Positions 26,419 to 35,351 of a DNA stretch of 64,000 nucleotides are shown piece after piece (the first letter of the stretch is position 1; each line of letters begins with the position of its first letter). This DNA is from Gammaproteobacteria bacterium (GTDB taxonomy: Bacteria > Pseudomonadota > Gammaproteobacteria > Chromatiales > Chromatiaceae). The translations under genes were made by a program, and so were the position numbers. The notes beneath the pieces were generated by a model. It was not told the origin of the DNA and ran no database searches. It saw only the letters and a program-made list of their open reading frames with translations. The stretch spans positions 1 to 64,000 of the forward strand of contig JAGRGQ010000013.1 of NCBI GenBank assembly GCA_020445405.1, read 5' to 3'.

Positions 26419-27225
26419 TCAATCGGGGCCCTTCCATACCGGCGGACGTTTCTCCATGAACGCGTCTATTCCCTCCGCCACATCTTCGTGCAGCATATTG
26501 CAGGTCATGACGCCACCGGCATAGCGATAGGCATCTTCCACCCCCATCTCCAACTGGCGGTAGAACATCTGTTTGCCTGTGCGCACAGCCATGCCGGACT
26601 TTGCGCAGATCGCATCGGTCAGGCGCGCCACCTCTGCGTCCAGCCGCTCCAGCGGGACCGCCCGGTTGATCAAACCCTCCCGTACAGCCTGTTCGGCACC
26701 GATAAATTCTCCGGTCAGCAGCATCTCCAGCGCGCGCTTTCTGCCGATATTGCGCGACAATGCAACGCTGGGTGTGCTGCAGAAAAGACCGACGTTGATG
26801 CCGGAAACCGCAAACCTGGCACTATCCGCCGCCACCGCCATATCACAGGAGGCGACAAGCTGGCAGCCGGCCGCAGTGGCAATACCCTGCACCCGGGCGA
26901 TAACCGGTTGCGGCTGATACATGATGCTGGTCATCAGCGCACCCATTTTTGAAAACAGGCTTTGGTAGTAAGCTTCGTTATTGTTGGCCCGCATCTGCTT
27001 CAGATCATGCCCCGCACAGAACGCTTTTCCATTGGCGGCAATCACGATCGCCCGGACACCTTCGTTCCGGGCCAATTCACTCAATGCAGTTTGCAGCGCC
27101 TGCAGCAGCTCCTCGGAGAGCGAGTTGAACTGGTTGGGACGATTGAGGGTGAGCGTTACCACCCCCTTGTCTTCGCTGCGCAGCAGTACCGACGCTCCAT
27201 CCACGGACTGGTTATCAAGATTCAT
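26419..27225 (-). CDS. Enoyl-CoA hydratase/isomerase-family protein (ECHDC3-like)
   Basis: 268 residues from the ATG at 27225, which overlaps the hypF end by 11 bp; the open frame extends further upstream inside hypF but is not conserved there. Crotonase-fold signs are VTLTLNRPNQFNSLSEELLQ, FCAGHDLKQM (CoA oxyanion loop), VQGIATAAGCQLVASCDMAV and a C-terminal FMEKRPPVW. The second oxyanion/catalytic loop reads INVGLFCSTPSVALSR instead of the usual GxxPGxGGTQRL, with no catalytic Glu, as in ECHDC3-type proteins; activity on classic enoyl-CoA is therefore doubtful. Translational coupling to hypF has no obvious metabolic reason. Confidence 0.85.
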   Translation of the reverse strand: MNLDNQSVDGASVLLRSEDKGVVTLTLNRPNQFNSLSEELLQALQTALSELARNEGVRAIVIAANGKAFCAGHDLKQMRANNNEAYYQSLFSKMGALMTSIMYQPQPVIARVQGIATAAGCQLVASCDMAVAADSARFAVSGINVGLFCSTPSVALSRNIGRKRALEMLLTGEFIGAEQAVREGLINRAVPLERLDAEVARLTDAICAKSGMAVRTGKQMFYRQLEMGVEDAYRYAGGVMTCNMLHEDVAEGIDAFMEKRPPVWKGPD

Positions 27226-29629
27226 GGTTTTCTCTCCGATTTTCCGTCGCCTTCGCGGCGGCGACCACAGCCTGACCCAAACAGAGTCCGCCGTCGTTGG
27301 CGGGAATCGCAGCGGGAGTGAGGACACGCAATCCCGATGCGCCCAATCTGCCGGTTACACCTTCCAGCATTAATCGATTCTGGAACACCCCGCCGTTCAA
27401 AACAACCGTATCCACTCCATGTTTTTGGCAAAGATTCACCGCGGACTGTTCGATCAATGTACAGATTGTGTGATGAAATCGCGCCGCGACAACACCAATG
27501 TCGCATCCTTGCGCCAGATCGTCCAGCAATGCCCGCCACAGTGACCGGAAGTGAAGGATGCGTATCTCCTGCTCCGGTTGCACCAGGTCGAGTGGATAGG
27601 CATTGCCGTACTCTGCCGGAAAAGCGGCTGCAGCAATGGACTCCATCTCCATCGCGGCCTGCCCTTCGAATCCTTGGGATTCCGGGCAGATTCCGAGCGC
27701 CGCCGCAACCGCATCGAACAACCGGCCGCAGGAAGAGGCTCGCGGGCTGTTTATACCGCGCTCGACCATCAACGCCAGGTTCCGCAACGGTCTCCTCTCC
27801 AACGACCGGACCATTTTCAGATCCGGGTAATTTTCACTCACCCAATCCCAGCCGAACGCCTGGTGCAGATGGGCAAAGGTGTTACGCCAGGGCTCGCGCA
27901 TCGCCTGGACGCCGCCAGGCATTGCCACGGGCGTGAAGTGAGCCAGCCGCCGGCACTCCCGGTAGTCCGCCAGCAGAAATTCCCCGCCCCAGAAGCCGCC
28001 GTCATCGCCATAACCCAATCCATCCATGGCGACGCCCAGCACCGGCCTGGCAGGCAATGGCACACCATGTTCAGCCATACAGGCGGCTATATGGGCGTGA
28101 TGATGCTGTACTTCAATCAGCCGCAACCCCTCCATCCGCGCGATCTCCGTTCCCAGCCGGGTGGATAGGTAGTCCGGATGGCAGTCAACCGCGACAAGTT
28201 CGGCTCTATGATCGAAAAGCCTGCGATACAACCCGAGATTGTGGCGGTAGTCGCTGCAGGTCAACGCGTCCTCGAGATCCCCCATGTGTTGTGAGAGAAC
28301 CGCGCTGCCTCCTTTCAAAAGGCAGAATGTATTTTTCAATTCGCCACCCATGGCGAGCACCTGAACACCGCTTTCGAAACCCTCAGGCAATGCAACGGGT
28401 GCCGGTGCATATCCACGAGCCCGACGCAGGGCGCGGGTAACCCCGGACACTATTCGTACCACCGAATCGTCCAGCCGGTTGACGATATCCCGATCATGCA
28501 GCAGAAAATAGTCGGCGACTTGAGCCAGCCGGTTGCGCGTATCCTCATTGTCGATGCATTGGGGTTCGTCGCTGCGGTTGCCGGATGTGAGCACGATCGG
28601 ACAGGCCATCTGCTGCATCAGCAGATGATGCAACGGCGTGTAGGGCAGCATGAATCCGAGCGTGTTCTGCCGTGGCGCCACCCCGGACGCGACCGCCTCG
28701 CCACGTGAATCCAGCACAACGATGGGTGCTGAAGCAGACTGTAGTGCACGGCGTTCCGGCTCATTGAGGAAGGCGTATTTTTCAATCATGGGGATATCCC
28801 TGGCCATCAGGGCAAAGGCCTTCTGATAGCGCCGCTTGCGCTGCCGCAATCGATCTACGGCGCGTTCGTTACGGGCGTCACAGGCCAGATGAATACCGCC
28901 GATCCCCTTCACCGCGACAATATTGCCCTCCGCTATCAGACGTTGAGCCAGCGAAATTGCGTCTCGATCCACGCCGCTCCCGACAATCTTTCCCGAGGTA
29001 TCCTCCAGCCATACCTTTGGACCGCAGGCCGGGCAGGCGTTGGGTTGCGCGTGAAATCGCCTGTCGGCCGGATCCCGATACTCCGCAGCGCACTCGGGAC
29101 ACATCGGAAACGCCGACATGCTGGTATTGGCACGGTCGTAGGGAACATTGCGGATGATTGAGAGTCTTGGTCCACAATGCGTGCAGTTGGTGAACGGGTA
29201 GCGAAACCGCCGGTTTGAATGGTCATCGACCTCATTCAGACATGCGCTGCAGGCGGCTGCATCGGCGGTGACATGAGTCCGTGTTTCGCCCGCCCGACTG
29301 GCGACAATACGGAACAGGTCCGGCATCCGGCCAACGGCTATCGGGCTGCGTTCGATGCTGTCGATCCGGGCCAGCGGTGGGCACTCGAGTTGCAGCGAAG
29401 CGATAAAATCCTCCAGTTGCTGCGCACCTCCCCACACCTGTATACCCACGCCTTCGGCATCGTTCCAGACCGAACCCCGGAGCTGATGCAGGCGCGCAAG
29501 CCGCCAGACTGTGGGTCGGAAGCCGACCCCCTGCACTGTGCCTTTGACGCGGATGGTCTCCGCAACAATTTCAGGGTCTAGTTGCACATCGCGTATCCCG
29601 CCACCGACAGGATGGCATTCGGCGTCCAC
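27215..29629 (-). CDS. hypF: [NiFe]-hydrogenase maturation protein HypF (carbamoyltransferase)
   Basis: 804 residues, normal for HypF (750-800). The protein converts carbamoyl phosphate to the CN ligands of [NiFe] hydrogenases with HypE. Domains in order: acylphosphatase (VKGTVQGVGFRPTVWRLARL), two zinc fingers (CSACLNEVDDHSNRRF, TNCTHCGPR, CPECAAEYRDPADRRFHAQP, CPACG), YrdC-like (GNIVAVKGIGGIHLACDA, PIVLTSGNRSDEPQ) and the carbamoyltransferase Kae1-like domain (VQHHHAHIAACMAEHG, NGGVFQNR). The start is a GTG directly after the methyltransferase stop. No other hyp or hydrogenase genes are in the window, so it is separated from its usual cluster. Confidence 0.95.
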   Translation of the reverse strand: MDAECHPVGGGIRDVQLDPEIVAETIRVKGTVQGVGFRPTVWRLARLHQLRGSVWNDAEGVGIQVWGGAQQLEDFIASLQLECPPLARIDSIERSPIAVGRMPDLFRIVASRAGETRTHVTADAAACSACLNEVDDHSNRRFRYPFTNCTHCGPRLSIIRNVPYDRANTSMSAFPMCPECAAEYRDPADRRFHAQPNACPACGPKVWLEDTSGKIVGSGVDRDAISLAQRLIAEGNIVAVKGIGGIHLACDARNERAVDRLRQRKRRYQKAFALMARDIPMIEKYAFLNEPERRALQSASAPIVVLDSRGEAVASGVAPRQNTLGFMLPYTPLHHLLMQQMACPIVLTSGNRSDEPQCIDNEDTRNRLAQVADYFLLHDRDIVNRLDDSVVRIVSGVTRALRRARGYAPAPVALPEGFESGVQVLAMGGELKNTFCLLKGGSAVLSQHMGDLEDALTCSDYRHNLGLYRRLFDHRAELVAVDCHPDYLSTRLGTEIARMEGLRLIEVQHHHAHIAACMAEHGVPLPARPVLGVAMDGLGYGDDGGFWGGEFLLADYRECRRLAHFTPVAMPGGVQAMREPWRNTFAHLHQAFGWDWVSENYPDLKMVRSLERRPLRNLALMVERGINSPRASSCGRLFDAVAAALGICPESQGFEGQAAMEMESIAAAAFPAEYGNAYPLDLVQPEQEIRILHFRSLWRALLDDLAQGCDIGVVAARFHHTICTLIEQSAVNLCQKHGVDTVVLNGGVFQNRLMLEGVTGRLGASGLRVLTPAAIPANDGGLCLGQAVVAAAKATENRRENHES

Positions 29630-30220
29630 TTATGCCACAGGCTTCTCGGCTACCAGCATCGCAATATCCCTGGTCCCCATCCGGCACTCCCCCAGCCGTC
29701 CCTCTTCGCGATAAAACCTGACTTTCAACGGTCGAAACAGCGCCAGCAACTCGTTGTCCTGCAGCCGGAAAGCCGGATTGGAAGGGCCGCTATCGGAGAC
29801 CGCATTGACGCTGAAAGTTTGGTAATAGAGCAGTCCGCCCGGACTCAGTGCGCGCATGATTGCAGGTGCCAGCGAACGCTCGAGAAAGTAGCTGACCAGA
29901 ATCAGATCGAAACTCTCCGGTTCCGGCGGCCGGGCGATCACATCACGTACCCCGGCCGTTATTGAAACCCGCTGAGTGCGGGCAGTGCTGTTCAATCGTT
30001 CAATCGCGACAGCCGATAAATCCCAGGCGGTAACCCGCAACCCCGCCTGCGCCAGTCGGATGGCATTGGCCCCGCGTCCGCATGCGAGATCCAATGCATC
30101 CCCCTTCGCAGGCAGCAGATGTAGATTGTCGGCAAGTACTGCGGCCACCTCTCCCGGACCCTCCGCGTTCCGGTGGCGTCGATCCCATTTCCGCGTCAAT
30201 TCGTCGTCAGATCCGGTCAT
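29630..30220 (-). CDS. Class I SAM-dependent methyltransferase
   Basis: 196 residues from the ATG at 30220, four bases after the metZ stop. Motif I is ALDLACGRGANAIRLAQAG, followed by VTAWDLSAVAIERL (acidic loop) and FDLILVSYFLERSLAPAI, then SPGGLLYYQTFSV and ECRMGTRDIAMLVAEKP at the end. This layout resembles TehB/tellurite-resistance-like and thiopurine-methyltransferase-like small methyltransferases. The substrate is unknown. It sits between metZ and hypF on one strand with 0-4 bp gaps, so it is transcribed with metZ and could profit from SAM made in that pathway (inference). Confidence 0.8.
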   Translation of the reverse strand: MTGSDDELTRKWDRRHRNAEGPGEVAAVLADNLHLLPAKGDALDLACGRGANAIRLAQAGLRVTAWDLSAVAIERLNSTARTQRVSITAGVRDVIARPPEPESFDLILVSYFLERSLAPAIMRALSPGGLLYYQTFSVNAVSDSGPSNPAFRLQDNELLALFRPLKVRFYREEGRLGECRMGTRDIAMLVAEKPVA

Positions 30221-30224
30221 GAGC

Positions 30225-31418
30225 TCAGACTTTGCCAAACGCCTGTGCCAGGTCCGCCTGGATATCGCTGAAATCCTCCAGTCCGACAGCGATGCGCAGC
30301 AGACCGTCGCCGATGCCAGCCGCCGCTTTCTCCTCCGGGGTCAGACGACCGTGCGTGGTGCTGGCCGGATGGGTGATGGTGGTCTTGGTATCGCCCAGAT
30401 TCGCGGTAATGGAGAGCAGCTCCAGCGAATCTATCAGTTTCCAGGCCGCTGCCTGTCCCCCTTTTATCTCGAACGAGCAGATACCACCGGCCGCTTTCTG
30501 CTGACGCGCGGCGAGATCATGCTGGGGATGGCTTTCGAGTCCCGGGTAGTGGACCCGCTCCACCGCCGGGAGCGATTCAAGCCAATTCGCCAGCGCCTGC
30601 GCATTTTGCGAGTGGGCTCGCATGCGCAACTGCAGCGTCTCAAGTCCCTTGAGGAAAACCCAGGCATTGAACGGGCTCATGGTCGCGCCGCCGGTGCGCA
30701 ACACCCCGTAGATCTCCTCTCCCACCTGTTCGGCGGAACCGACCACCGCACCACCCAGACAGCGCCCCTGACCATCAAGGTACTTCGTGGCGGAATGGAT
30801 GACGATATCCGCGCCCAGTGCGAGCGGCAGCTGCAGCGCCGGCGTGCAGAAGCAGTTATCCACCACCAGCAGGCAACCGTTGGCATGCGCCAGATCGGCG
30901 AGCGCCCCGATATCAGCCACTTCAGTGAGCGGATTGGAAGGCGTCTCCAGAAAAAGCACGCGGGTTTCCGGACGCATGGACCGCGCCCACTCTTCGGGAT
31001 TACCGGAGGGTGCATAGCTGGTCTCGATGCCGAAGCGCGAGAGATACTTGTTGAACAGCATCGTGGTGCTGCCGAAGATACTGCGTGAAGAGAGGATATG
31101 GTCCCCGGTCCGGAGCAGCCCCATGCAGGTGGCGAGTATTGCCGACATGCCCGAGGCCGTCGCCACACAGGCCTCACCCCCCTCCATCGCTGCCAGGCGT
31201 TGTTCGAAGCAGGCTACTGTCGGGTTGGTGAAGCGCGAGTAGATATTGCCCGGGTCGTCTCCGGAAAATCGCGCGGCGGCTTCTGCCGCACTGCCGAATA
31301 CGAAACTGGAGGTCGCAAAAATCGGCTCCGAGTGCTCACCTTCCGCTGTGCGTCTGTGTCCTGTCCTGATTGCCTGGGTCGCCAGTCCCCATGCGCTGTT
31401 CCGTTGTTCCTTTTTCAT
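30225..31418 (-). CDS. metZ: O-succinylhomoserine sulfhydrylase
   Basis: 397 residues, expected length for MetZ of the Cys/Met PLP-dependent family, which makes homocysteine directly from O-succinylhomoserine and sulfide. Seen are the PLP-contacting YSRFTNPTVACFEQRLAAME, ATASGMSAI, VVDNCFCTPALQ, the PLP lysine in HSATKYLDGQGR, and GDTKTTITHPASTTHGRL. The location directly after purF (with cvpA and a SPOR gene before) is the conserved arrangement in Pseudomonas-like genomes, where this gene is metZ. Its leader contains a SAM-II riboswitch and a terminator, so expression should fall when SAM is abundant. Confidence 0.95.
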   Translation of the reverse strand: MKKEQRNSAWGLATQAIRTGHRRTAEGEHSEPIFATSSFVFGSAAEAAARFSGDDPGNIYSRFTNPTVACFEQRLAAMEGGEACVATASGMSAILATCMGLLRTGDHILSSRSIFGSTTMLFNKYLSRFGIETSYAPSGNPEEWARSMRPETRVLFLETPSNPLTEVADIGALADLAHANGCLLVVDNCFCTPALQLPLALGADIVIHSATKYLDGQGRCLGGAVVGSAEQVGEEIYGVLRTGGATMSPFNAWVFLKGLETLQLRMRAHSQNAQALANWLESLPAVERVHYPGLESHPQHDLAARQQKAAGGICSFEIKGGQAAAWKLIDSLELLSITANLGDTKTTITHPASTTHGRLTPEEKAAAGIGDGLLRIAVGLEDFSDIQADLAQAFGKV

Positions 31419-31465
31419 GATTCACCACCTGTTTTAAGCAGTGACCCCGCTGCCTGAAAGCGGGC

Positions 31466-31489
31466 AAAAAAAATCCTGCCCGGCGCAGG
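31466..31489 (-). terminator. Intrinsic terminator in the metZ leader (riboswitch expression platform)
   Basis: On the minus strand CCTGC-GCCGG-GCAGG is followed by A and eight T residues (plus-strand A-tract 31466-31473; stem 31475-31479 with 31485-31489). It lies between the SAM-II aptamer and the metZ start, where SAM-dependent attenuation would be expected. A second hairpin, AAAGCAG/CTGCTTT (31492-31498 and 31505-31511), links it to the 3' end of the aptamer and is a candidate switching strand. Confidence 0.75.
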
Positions 31490-31500
31490 CCAAAGCAGGT

Positions 31501-31557
31501 TTCTCTGCTTTAGCTGAATTTATTGAGCGCCCGCAATCTGAGACAAATCGGCGCTTC
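31501..31557 (-). ncRNA. SAM-II (SAM-alpha) riboswitch aptamer
   Basis: Read on the minus strand, the leader of metZ contains AGCGCCGATTTGTCTC, then AGATTGCGGGCGCTCA and ATAAATTCAGCTAAAGC. This follows the SAM-II pattern GCGCyGATTT ... TTGC..GCGC ... ATAAAT..AGCTAAA closely: P1 is the perfect six-base pair set AGCGCC/GGCGCT, and the conserved A-rich AATAAAT and AGCTAAA joining segments are in the right places. SAM-II usually precedes metX/metZ/metA, as here. Identified by eye; a covariance-model search would confirm it. Confidence 0.8.
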
Positions 31558-31600
31558 AGTTGAAACTTAACCCATTGGGACGTTTTTTACAACTCAACCG

Positions 31601-33115
31601 TCACAAATTGTAGTGCAGTTCCAGCAGAGAATCCGAGGACTCCTCCCATAACTGCTTTGCACTGTCGCTGCGTAGCAGTTGCAACTGCTCCAGATAATGG
31701 TTGCTCACGTCGCCGGTGACATACTGGCCGTCGAAGACCGAGGTGTCGAATCGCTCCACTTCGGATTTACCCAGCTTTCTGACTGCCTTGATGAGGTCCT
31801 CCAGGTCCTGGAAGATCAACCGGTCGGCGCCGATAATCTCCCTGACCTGGTCTTCGCTCCGTCCATGGGCAACCAGTTCATCGGCGGCCGGCATATCGAT
31901 GCCGTACACATTGGGAAAGCGTACCGGCGGTGACGCGGAGGCGAAATAGACTTTTTTCGCGCGCGCATCCCGGGCCATCTGTACGATCTGCTGAGATGTC
32001 GTGCCGCGTACGATGGAATCGTCGACCAGCAGCACATTCTTGCCGTCGAATTCGGATTCAATAGCATTCAGTTTCTGCCGTACCGACTTCTTGCGCGCCT
32101 GCTGTCCGGGCATGATGAATGTTCTTCCGATATAGCGGTTCTTGATGAATCCCTCCGTGTACTTGATCTGCAGCCGATTAGCCAGCTCCAGGGCCGCGGT
32201 GCGGCTGGTCTCAGGAATCGGGATGACCACGTCAATATCATGGTCGGGCCAGATCCGTTGAATCTTCTTGGCCAACCGGGCCCCCATGCGGGAGCGCGCC
32301 TTGTGCACGAAAATGTTGTCAATAATGGAGTCTGGACGGGCGAAATAGACGAATTCGAATACGCACGGCGTATGCACCGGATTGGCCGCACACTGAAACT
32401 TATGCAGTTCCCCCGCCATGTCGATAAATACAGCCTCACCTGGTTGCACGTCGTTTATCAGCTCAAAATCCTGTGCATCCAGCGCGACGCTCTCCGAGGC
32501 GATCATGTATTCAGTGCCGTCGGCACTTTCCCGTCTGCCGTAAACCAGCGGCCGGATACCGTGGGGATCACGAAAACCCAGCATACCGTAGCCGGTGACG
32601 ATGGCGATGGCGGCATAGCCGCCGCGACAACGTTGATGAACCGCGGCAACGGCCTTGAAGATATCCTGGGCGCCGATCCGTATTTTACCCAGCGACTGGA
32701 GTTCGTGGGCGAATACATTGAGCAGAATCTCGGAATCGGAGGATGTGTTGATATGACGCAGATCCTCGCGGTAGAGATCACTGGTCAGCTCCTGCGCATT
32801 GGTCAGATTGCCGTTGTGGGCCAATGTGATTCCATACGGCGAATTTACATAGAAAGGCTGCGCTTCGGCGGAGGAGGAGTTTCCCGCTGTTGGATAACGC
32901 ACGTGACCAATGCCGATGCTTCCCTTGAGATCGATCATATGACGCGTTCGGAAAACATCCCGGGCAAGACCATTGTCTTTACGCATATGCAACTGGCGCC
33001 CCTCCATGGTGACTATGCCCGCAGCATCCTGTCCTCTATGCTGCAGCACCATTAGCGCGTCATAGAGTGCCTGATTGACCGGGCTGTACGCGAAAATTCC
33101 GACGATGCCACACAT
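31601..33115 (-). CDS. purF: Amidophosphoribosyltransferase
   Basis: 504 residues from the ATG at 33115, chosen so that the catalytic Cys2 of the Ntn glutaminase domain is exposed after Met removal (MCGIVGIF); the TTG two codons earlier would block this. First committed step of purine synthesis (PRPP plus glutamine to phosphoribosylamine). Glutaminase motifs: [34 protein letters not shown]. PRTase motif: [19 protein letters not shown]. This is the non-propeptide, Fe-S-free E. coli-like form (C-terminal Cys ligands not seen). It lies in the standard cvpA-purF-metZ order; a 7-bp inverted repeat at 33187-33218 lies in its leader. Confidence 0.97.
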   Translation of the reverse strand: MCGIVGIFAYSPVNQALYDALMVLQHRGQDAAGIVTMEGRQLHMRKDNGLARDVFRTRHMIDLKGSIGIGHVRYPTAGNSSSAEAQPFYVNSPYGITLAHNGNLTNAQELTSDLYREDLRHINTSSDSEILLNVFAHELQSLGKIRIGAQDIFKAVAAVHQRCRGGYAAIAIVTGYGMLGFRDPHGIRPLVYGRRESADGTEYMIASESVALDAQDFELINDVQPGEAVFIDMAGELHKFQCAANPVHTPCVFEFVYFARPDSIIDNIFVHKARSRMGARLAKKIQRIWPDHDIDVVIPIPETSRTAALELANRLQIKYTEGFIKNRYIGRTFIMPGQQARKKSVRQKLNAIESEFDGKNVLLVDDSIVRGTTSQQIVQMARDARAKKVYFASASPPVRFPNVYGIDMPAADELVAHGRSEDQVREIIGADRLIFQDLEDLIKAVRKLGKSEVERFDTSVFDGQYVTGDVSNHYLEQLQLLRSDSAKQLWEESSDSLLELHYNL

Positions 33116-33448
33116 GTTCAAGCCTCTTTAGAAAAACCCGTCTCACTATCCAACACTGCCAATATACCGGAACGCTGAATGGCAATCTCCTCAATATTTT
33201 TTGTGCTCAAATGAGGAGAAGTTTTACGCACCCCTTTACCCGCCAGCGCGATTCGCGATCCACCCTTCGGGATTTGCTGTGGCAATCCCGCGGCATTGCC
33301 ACGGTTCAAGGGGTCGAATGCGGGAGGTGAGGCCAACACAGGAGCGGTTATTCGCCTTTTTCCGCTCGGCGCTCCGAATAAAGCGCCTGATCGGTATGCT
33401 GCAGTCACCAGGCGGAATGGTGCGCAGCCGGTGACTAATGGCCTGGCA
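33116..33448. other. cvpA-purF spacer
   Basis: About 330 bp on the minus-strand path from cvpA to purF. It holds an inverted repeat CTCCTCA (33187-33193) / TGAGGAG (33212-33218), spaced by an A/T-rich loop, 70 bp upstream of the purF ATG, which could be a leader hairpin. No PurR-type palindrome (ACGCAAACGTTTGCGT) is seen. The rest has only chance frames. Confidence 0.4.
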
Positions 33449-33937
33449 TCAGGCAAACCTGAACTTTTCACCGAGATCCTCCGGCAGCAGGGTTTTCAGC
33501 CAGACGGCCAATTCTTGGAAATAACCTATCAGCTGGGATGCGTTCCACCATGGATCCTCCGGCAGCGGCGTCAAACCTGCGAGAAAAATCAGCAGCGTCA
33601 CCAGCAGTATGCCCCTGGCGGCACCGAACAAGACACCGATCAGGCGGTCGGTACCCGACAACCCGGTTTTCTCCACCAGTTGTCCGATCAGATAGTTGAC
33701 CATACCGCCGAGGATCAACGTCGCCAGAAACAGGATCGCCAGTGCAACGCCGAGCCGGACCGAAGGGAGCGAAAACCACACGAGGTGCTGTGCCAGATCG
33801 CGAAAAAATGTCCAGGCCACCCAGCAAGCGAGTACCCAAACCAGCAGAGAGAGTGCCTCCCGCATAAAACCGCGGATAAGACTGATCAGTGCGGAGAGTC
33901 CTATTATTCCGATGATGATGTAATCGACCCAGATCAT
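33449..33937 (-). CDS. cvpA: CvpA family inner-membrane protein
   Basis: 162 residues with four hydrophobic helices. The start MIWVDYIIIGIIGLSALISL, the conserved RGFMREALSLLVWVLACWVA (the Arg-Gly-Phe-x-Arg-Glu motif of CvpA) and GMVNYLIGQLVEKTGLSGTD and RLIGVLFGAARG are all characteristic. CvpA was named for colicin V production and is now linked to envelope and bile-stress tolerance; its mechanism is unsettled. It precedes purF with a 333-bp spacer, rather than the tight coupling often seen. Confidence 0.92.
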   Translation of the reverse strand: MIWVDYIIIGIIGLSALISLIRGFMREALSLLVWVLACWVAWTFFRDLAQHLVWFSLPSVRLGVALAILFLATLILGGMVNYLIGQLVEKTGLSGTDRLIGVLFGAARGILLVTLLIFLAGLTPLPEDPWWNASQLIGYFQELAVWLKTLLPEDLGEKFRFA

Positions 33938-34153
33938 AAGGCGGGGAACTCGTTCCCAAAAGGCTTACGGGATCAAAATGGGGATTCTAGCAAAAGCCAC
34001 AGCACAGAAGAACCTTGCAGTGACACTTTCAATCACCCCGCATCCCGGCGCTCCTGTTCGGCTCTTGGGGTTTCCAACAGGAACAATGCTGGATTCGCGC
34101 CCGGTGTCACCGACAAAAACGACACAATTTGCGCCGCAATCTGAAAGCTTACC

Positions 34154-34711
34154 TCAGGGATAGCTTTTAAGCGCACCCTCTATATTGAGCGGCTTGATCT
34201 CAGCGTTAACCCTTTGCAACAGCTTTTCCGCCTCGTTCCGGTCGACTTCCGGTCCCACCAACACGCGAAACAGCATATTCCCTTTCACAGACACCTGCTC
34301 GATATCCGCGGCGAATGCTTTTTCCCGCAGTTGTTTTACCAGATTTTCTGCGTTTTCCCGGAGTGAAAAGCTGCCCACCTGAATCATCCAGGCCGACAAT
34401 CCCTCCCGGGTCTCGACCTGCCCGGACTGGGGCGCTGCAGCTGCCGCCGGTCGCCCCGCGGTTCCATCCGGCCCGTATTCACCGGTTGCCCCGTCGACCG
34501 GTGCGAATGTCCTGGACGCCGGCGGCGCGGGTTCGCTCTTCTGCGGGATCACGCGGGAGCTGAAATCGGTTTTCGGAGGCGGCGGGATATTGCTTTCATG
34601 AATGCCCTGCTCCAGAACAGGCTCATGCTGAAGGAGCATCGGAACAAAAATCACGATCAGCGACACCAGTACGGTAGCACCGATCAGTCGCTTTTTGAGG
34701 CCATCATCCAC
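34154..34711 (-). CDS. SPOR-domain protein (DedD-like)
   Basis: 185 residues. A short cytoplasmic N-terminus (MDDGLKKRLIGATVLVSLIV) with one membrane helix is followed by a Pro/Ala-rich linker and a C-terminal SPOR domain (WMIQVGSFSLRENAENLVKQ, FRVLVGPEVDRNEAEKLLQR). SPOR domains bind denuded peptidoglycan at the division septum. DedD occupies this position (folC-dedD-cvpA-purF) in enterics and pseudomonads, so the call DedD-like is supported by order, but here the por block separates it from folC. Confidence 0.88.
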   Translation of the reverse strand: MDDGLKKRLIGATVLVSLIVIFVPMLLQHEPVLEQGIHESNIPPPPKTDFSSRVIPQKSEPAPPASRTFAPVDGATGEYGPDGTAGRPAAAAAPQSGQVETREGLSAWMIQVGSFSLRENAENLVKQLREKAFAADIEQVSVKGNMLFRVLVGPEVDRNEAEKLLQRVNAEIKPLNIEGALKSYP

Positions 34712-34889
34712 CGGATCGATCCTTAACTTGTTACTTGATTTATTGTAACAGCTAGTTGGTGCTAGCAGGGATTTCTCTCAAGCAAGGAAGGATCAGCAGG
34801 ACAGGGAAGAGCACAAAGCCTCAGCGGCGTACATTTTTGGTGATTCTGGTTTATGGTTGACCAATTGCCACCCATGCGAGGAAAAACCG

Positions 34890-35348
34890 TTGAAACGCCT
34901 GCTTGTCGTCTATCACAGCCAGACCGGTCATACCAAGTCGCTGGCCGAGTCGGTGTTCCGTGGAGCATCGACCTGCTCCGAAGAGGTGGAAACCAGATTG
35001 CTGCAAGCCTTCGATGCCGGGCTGGAAGATCTGCTTTGGGCCGACGCGGTGCTATTCGGCACACCGGAAAACTTCGGCTATATGTCGGGTGCACTGAAGG
35101 ATTTTTTCGACCGCACCTATGAAGCGGCCAAAGAGCGGACGATAGGCCTCCCTTATGCCACATTCATCAGTGCGGGGAACGATGGAACCGGTGCAGAATA
35201 CAATATCGACAGAATCGCCCGTGGTTACTCCATGAAACGGGTCTCCGACTCTTTGATTGTACGGGGTGAACTCACCGATTCGGATTTGCAACAGGCATAC
35301 GAACTGGGGCAGACAGTGGCTGCAGCGCTGGATCTTGGCATCTTTTGA
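34890..35348 (+). CDS. Flavodoxin-like FMN protein
   Basis: 152 residues from TTG 34890 with GAGGAAAA upstream; a longer TTG frame at 34857 exists. The start LLVVYHSQTGHTKSLAESVF is the FMN phosphate-binding loop of flavodoxins, and TPENFGYMSGALKDFFDRT is the second FMN loop, as in NAD(P)H:quinone reductase/flavodoxin_5-like proteins. It converges on the por operon with 3 bp between the stops and is the only plus-strand gene between SPOR and folC. It may carry electrons for the 2-oxoacid oxidoreductase (inference from proximity). Confidence 0.75.
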   Translation: MKRLLVVYHSQTGHTKSLAESVFRGASTCSEEVETRLLQAFDAGLEDLLWADAVLFGTPENFGYMSGALKDFFDRTYEAAKERTIGLPYATFISAGNDGTGAEYNIDRIARGYSMKRVSDSLIVRGELTDSDLQQAYELGQTVAAALDLGIF

Positions 35349-35351
35349 CCT

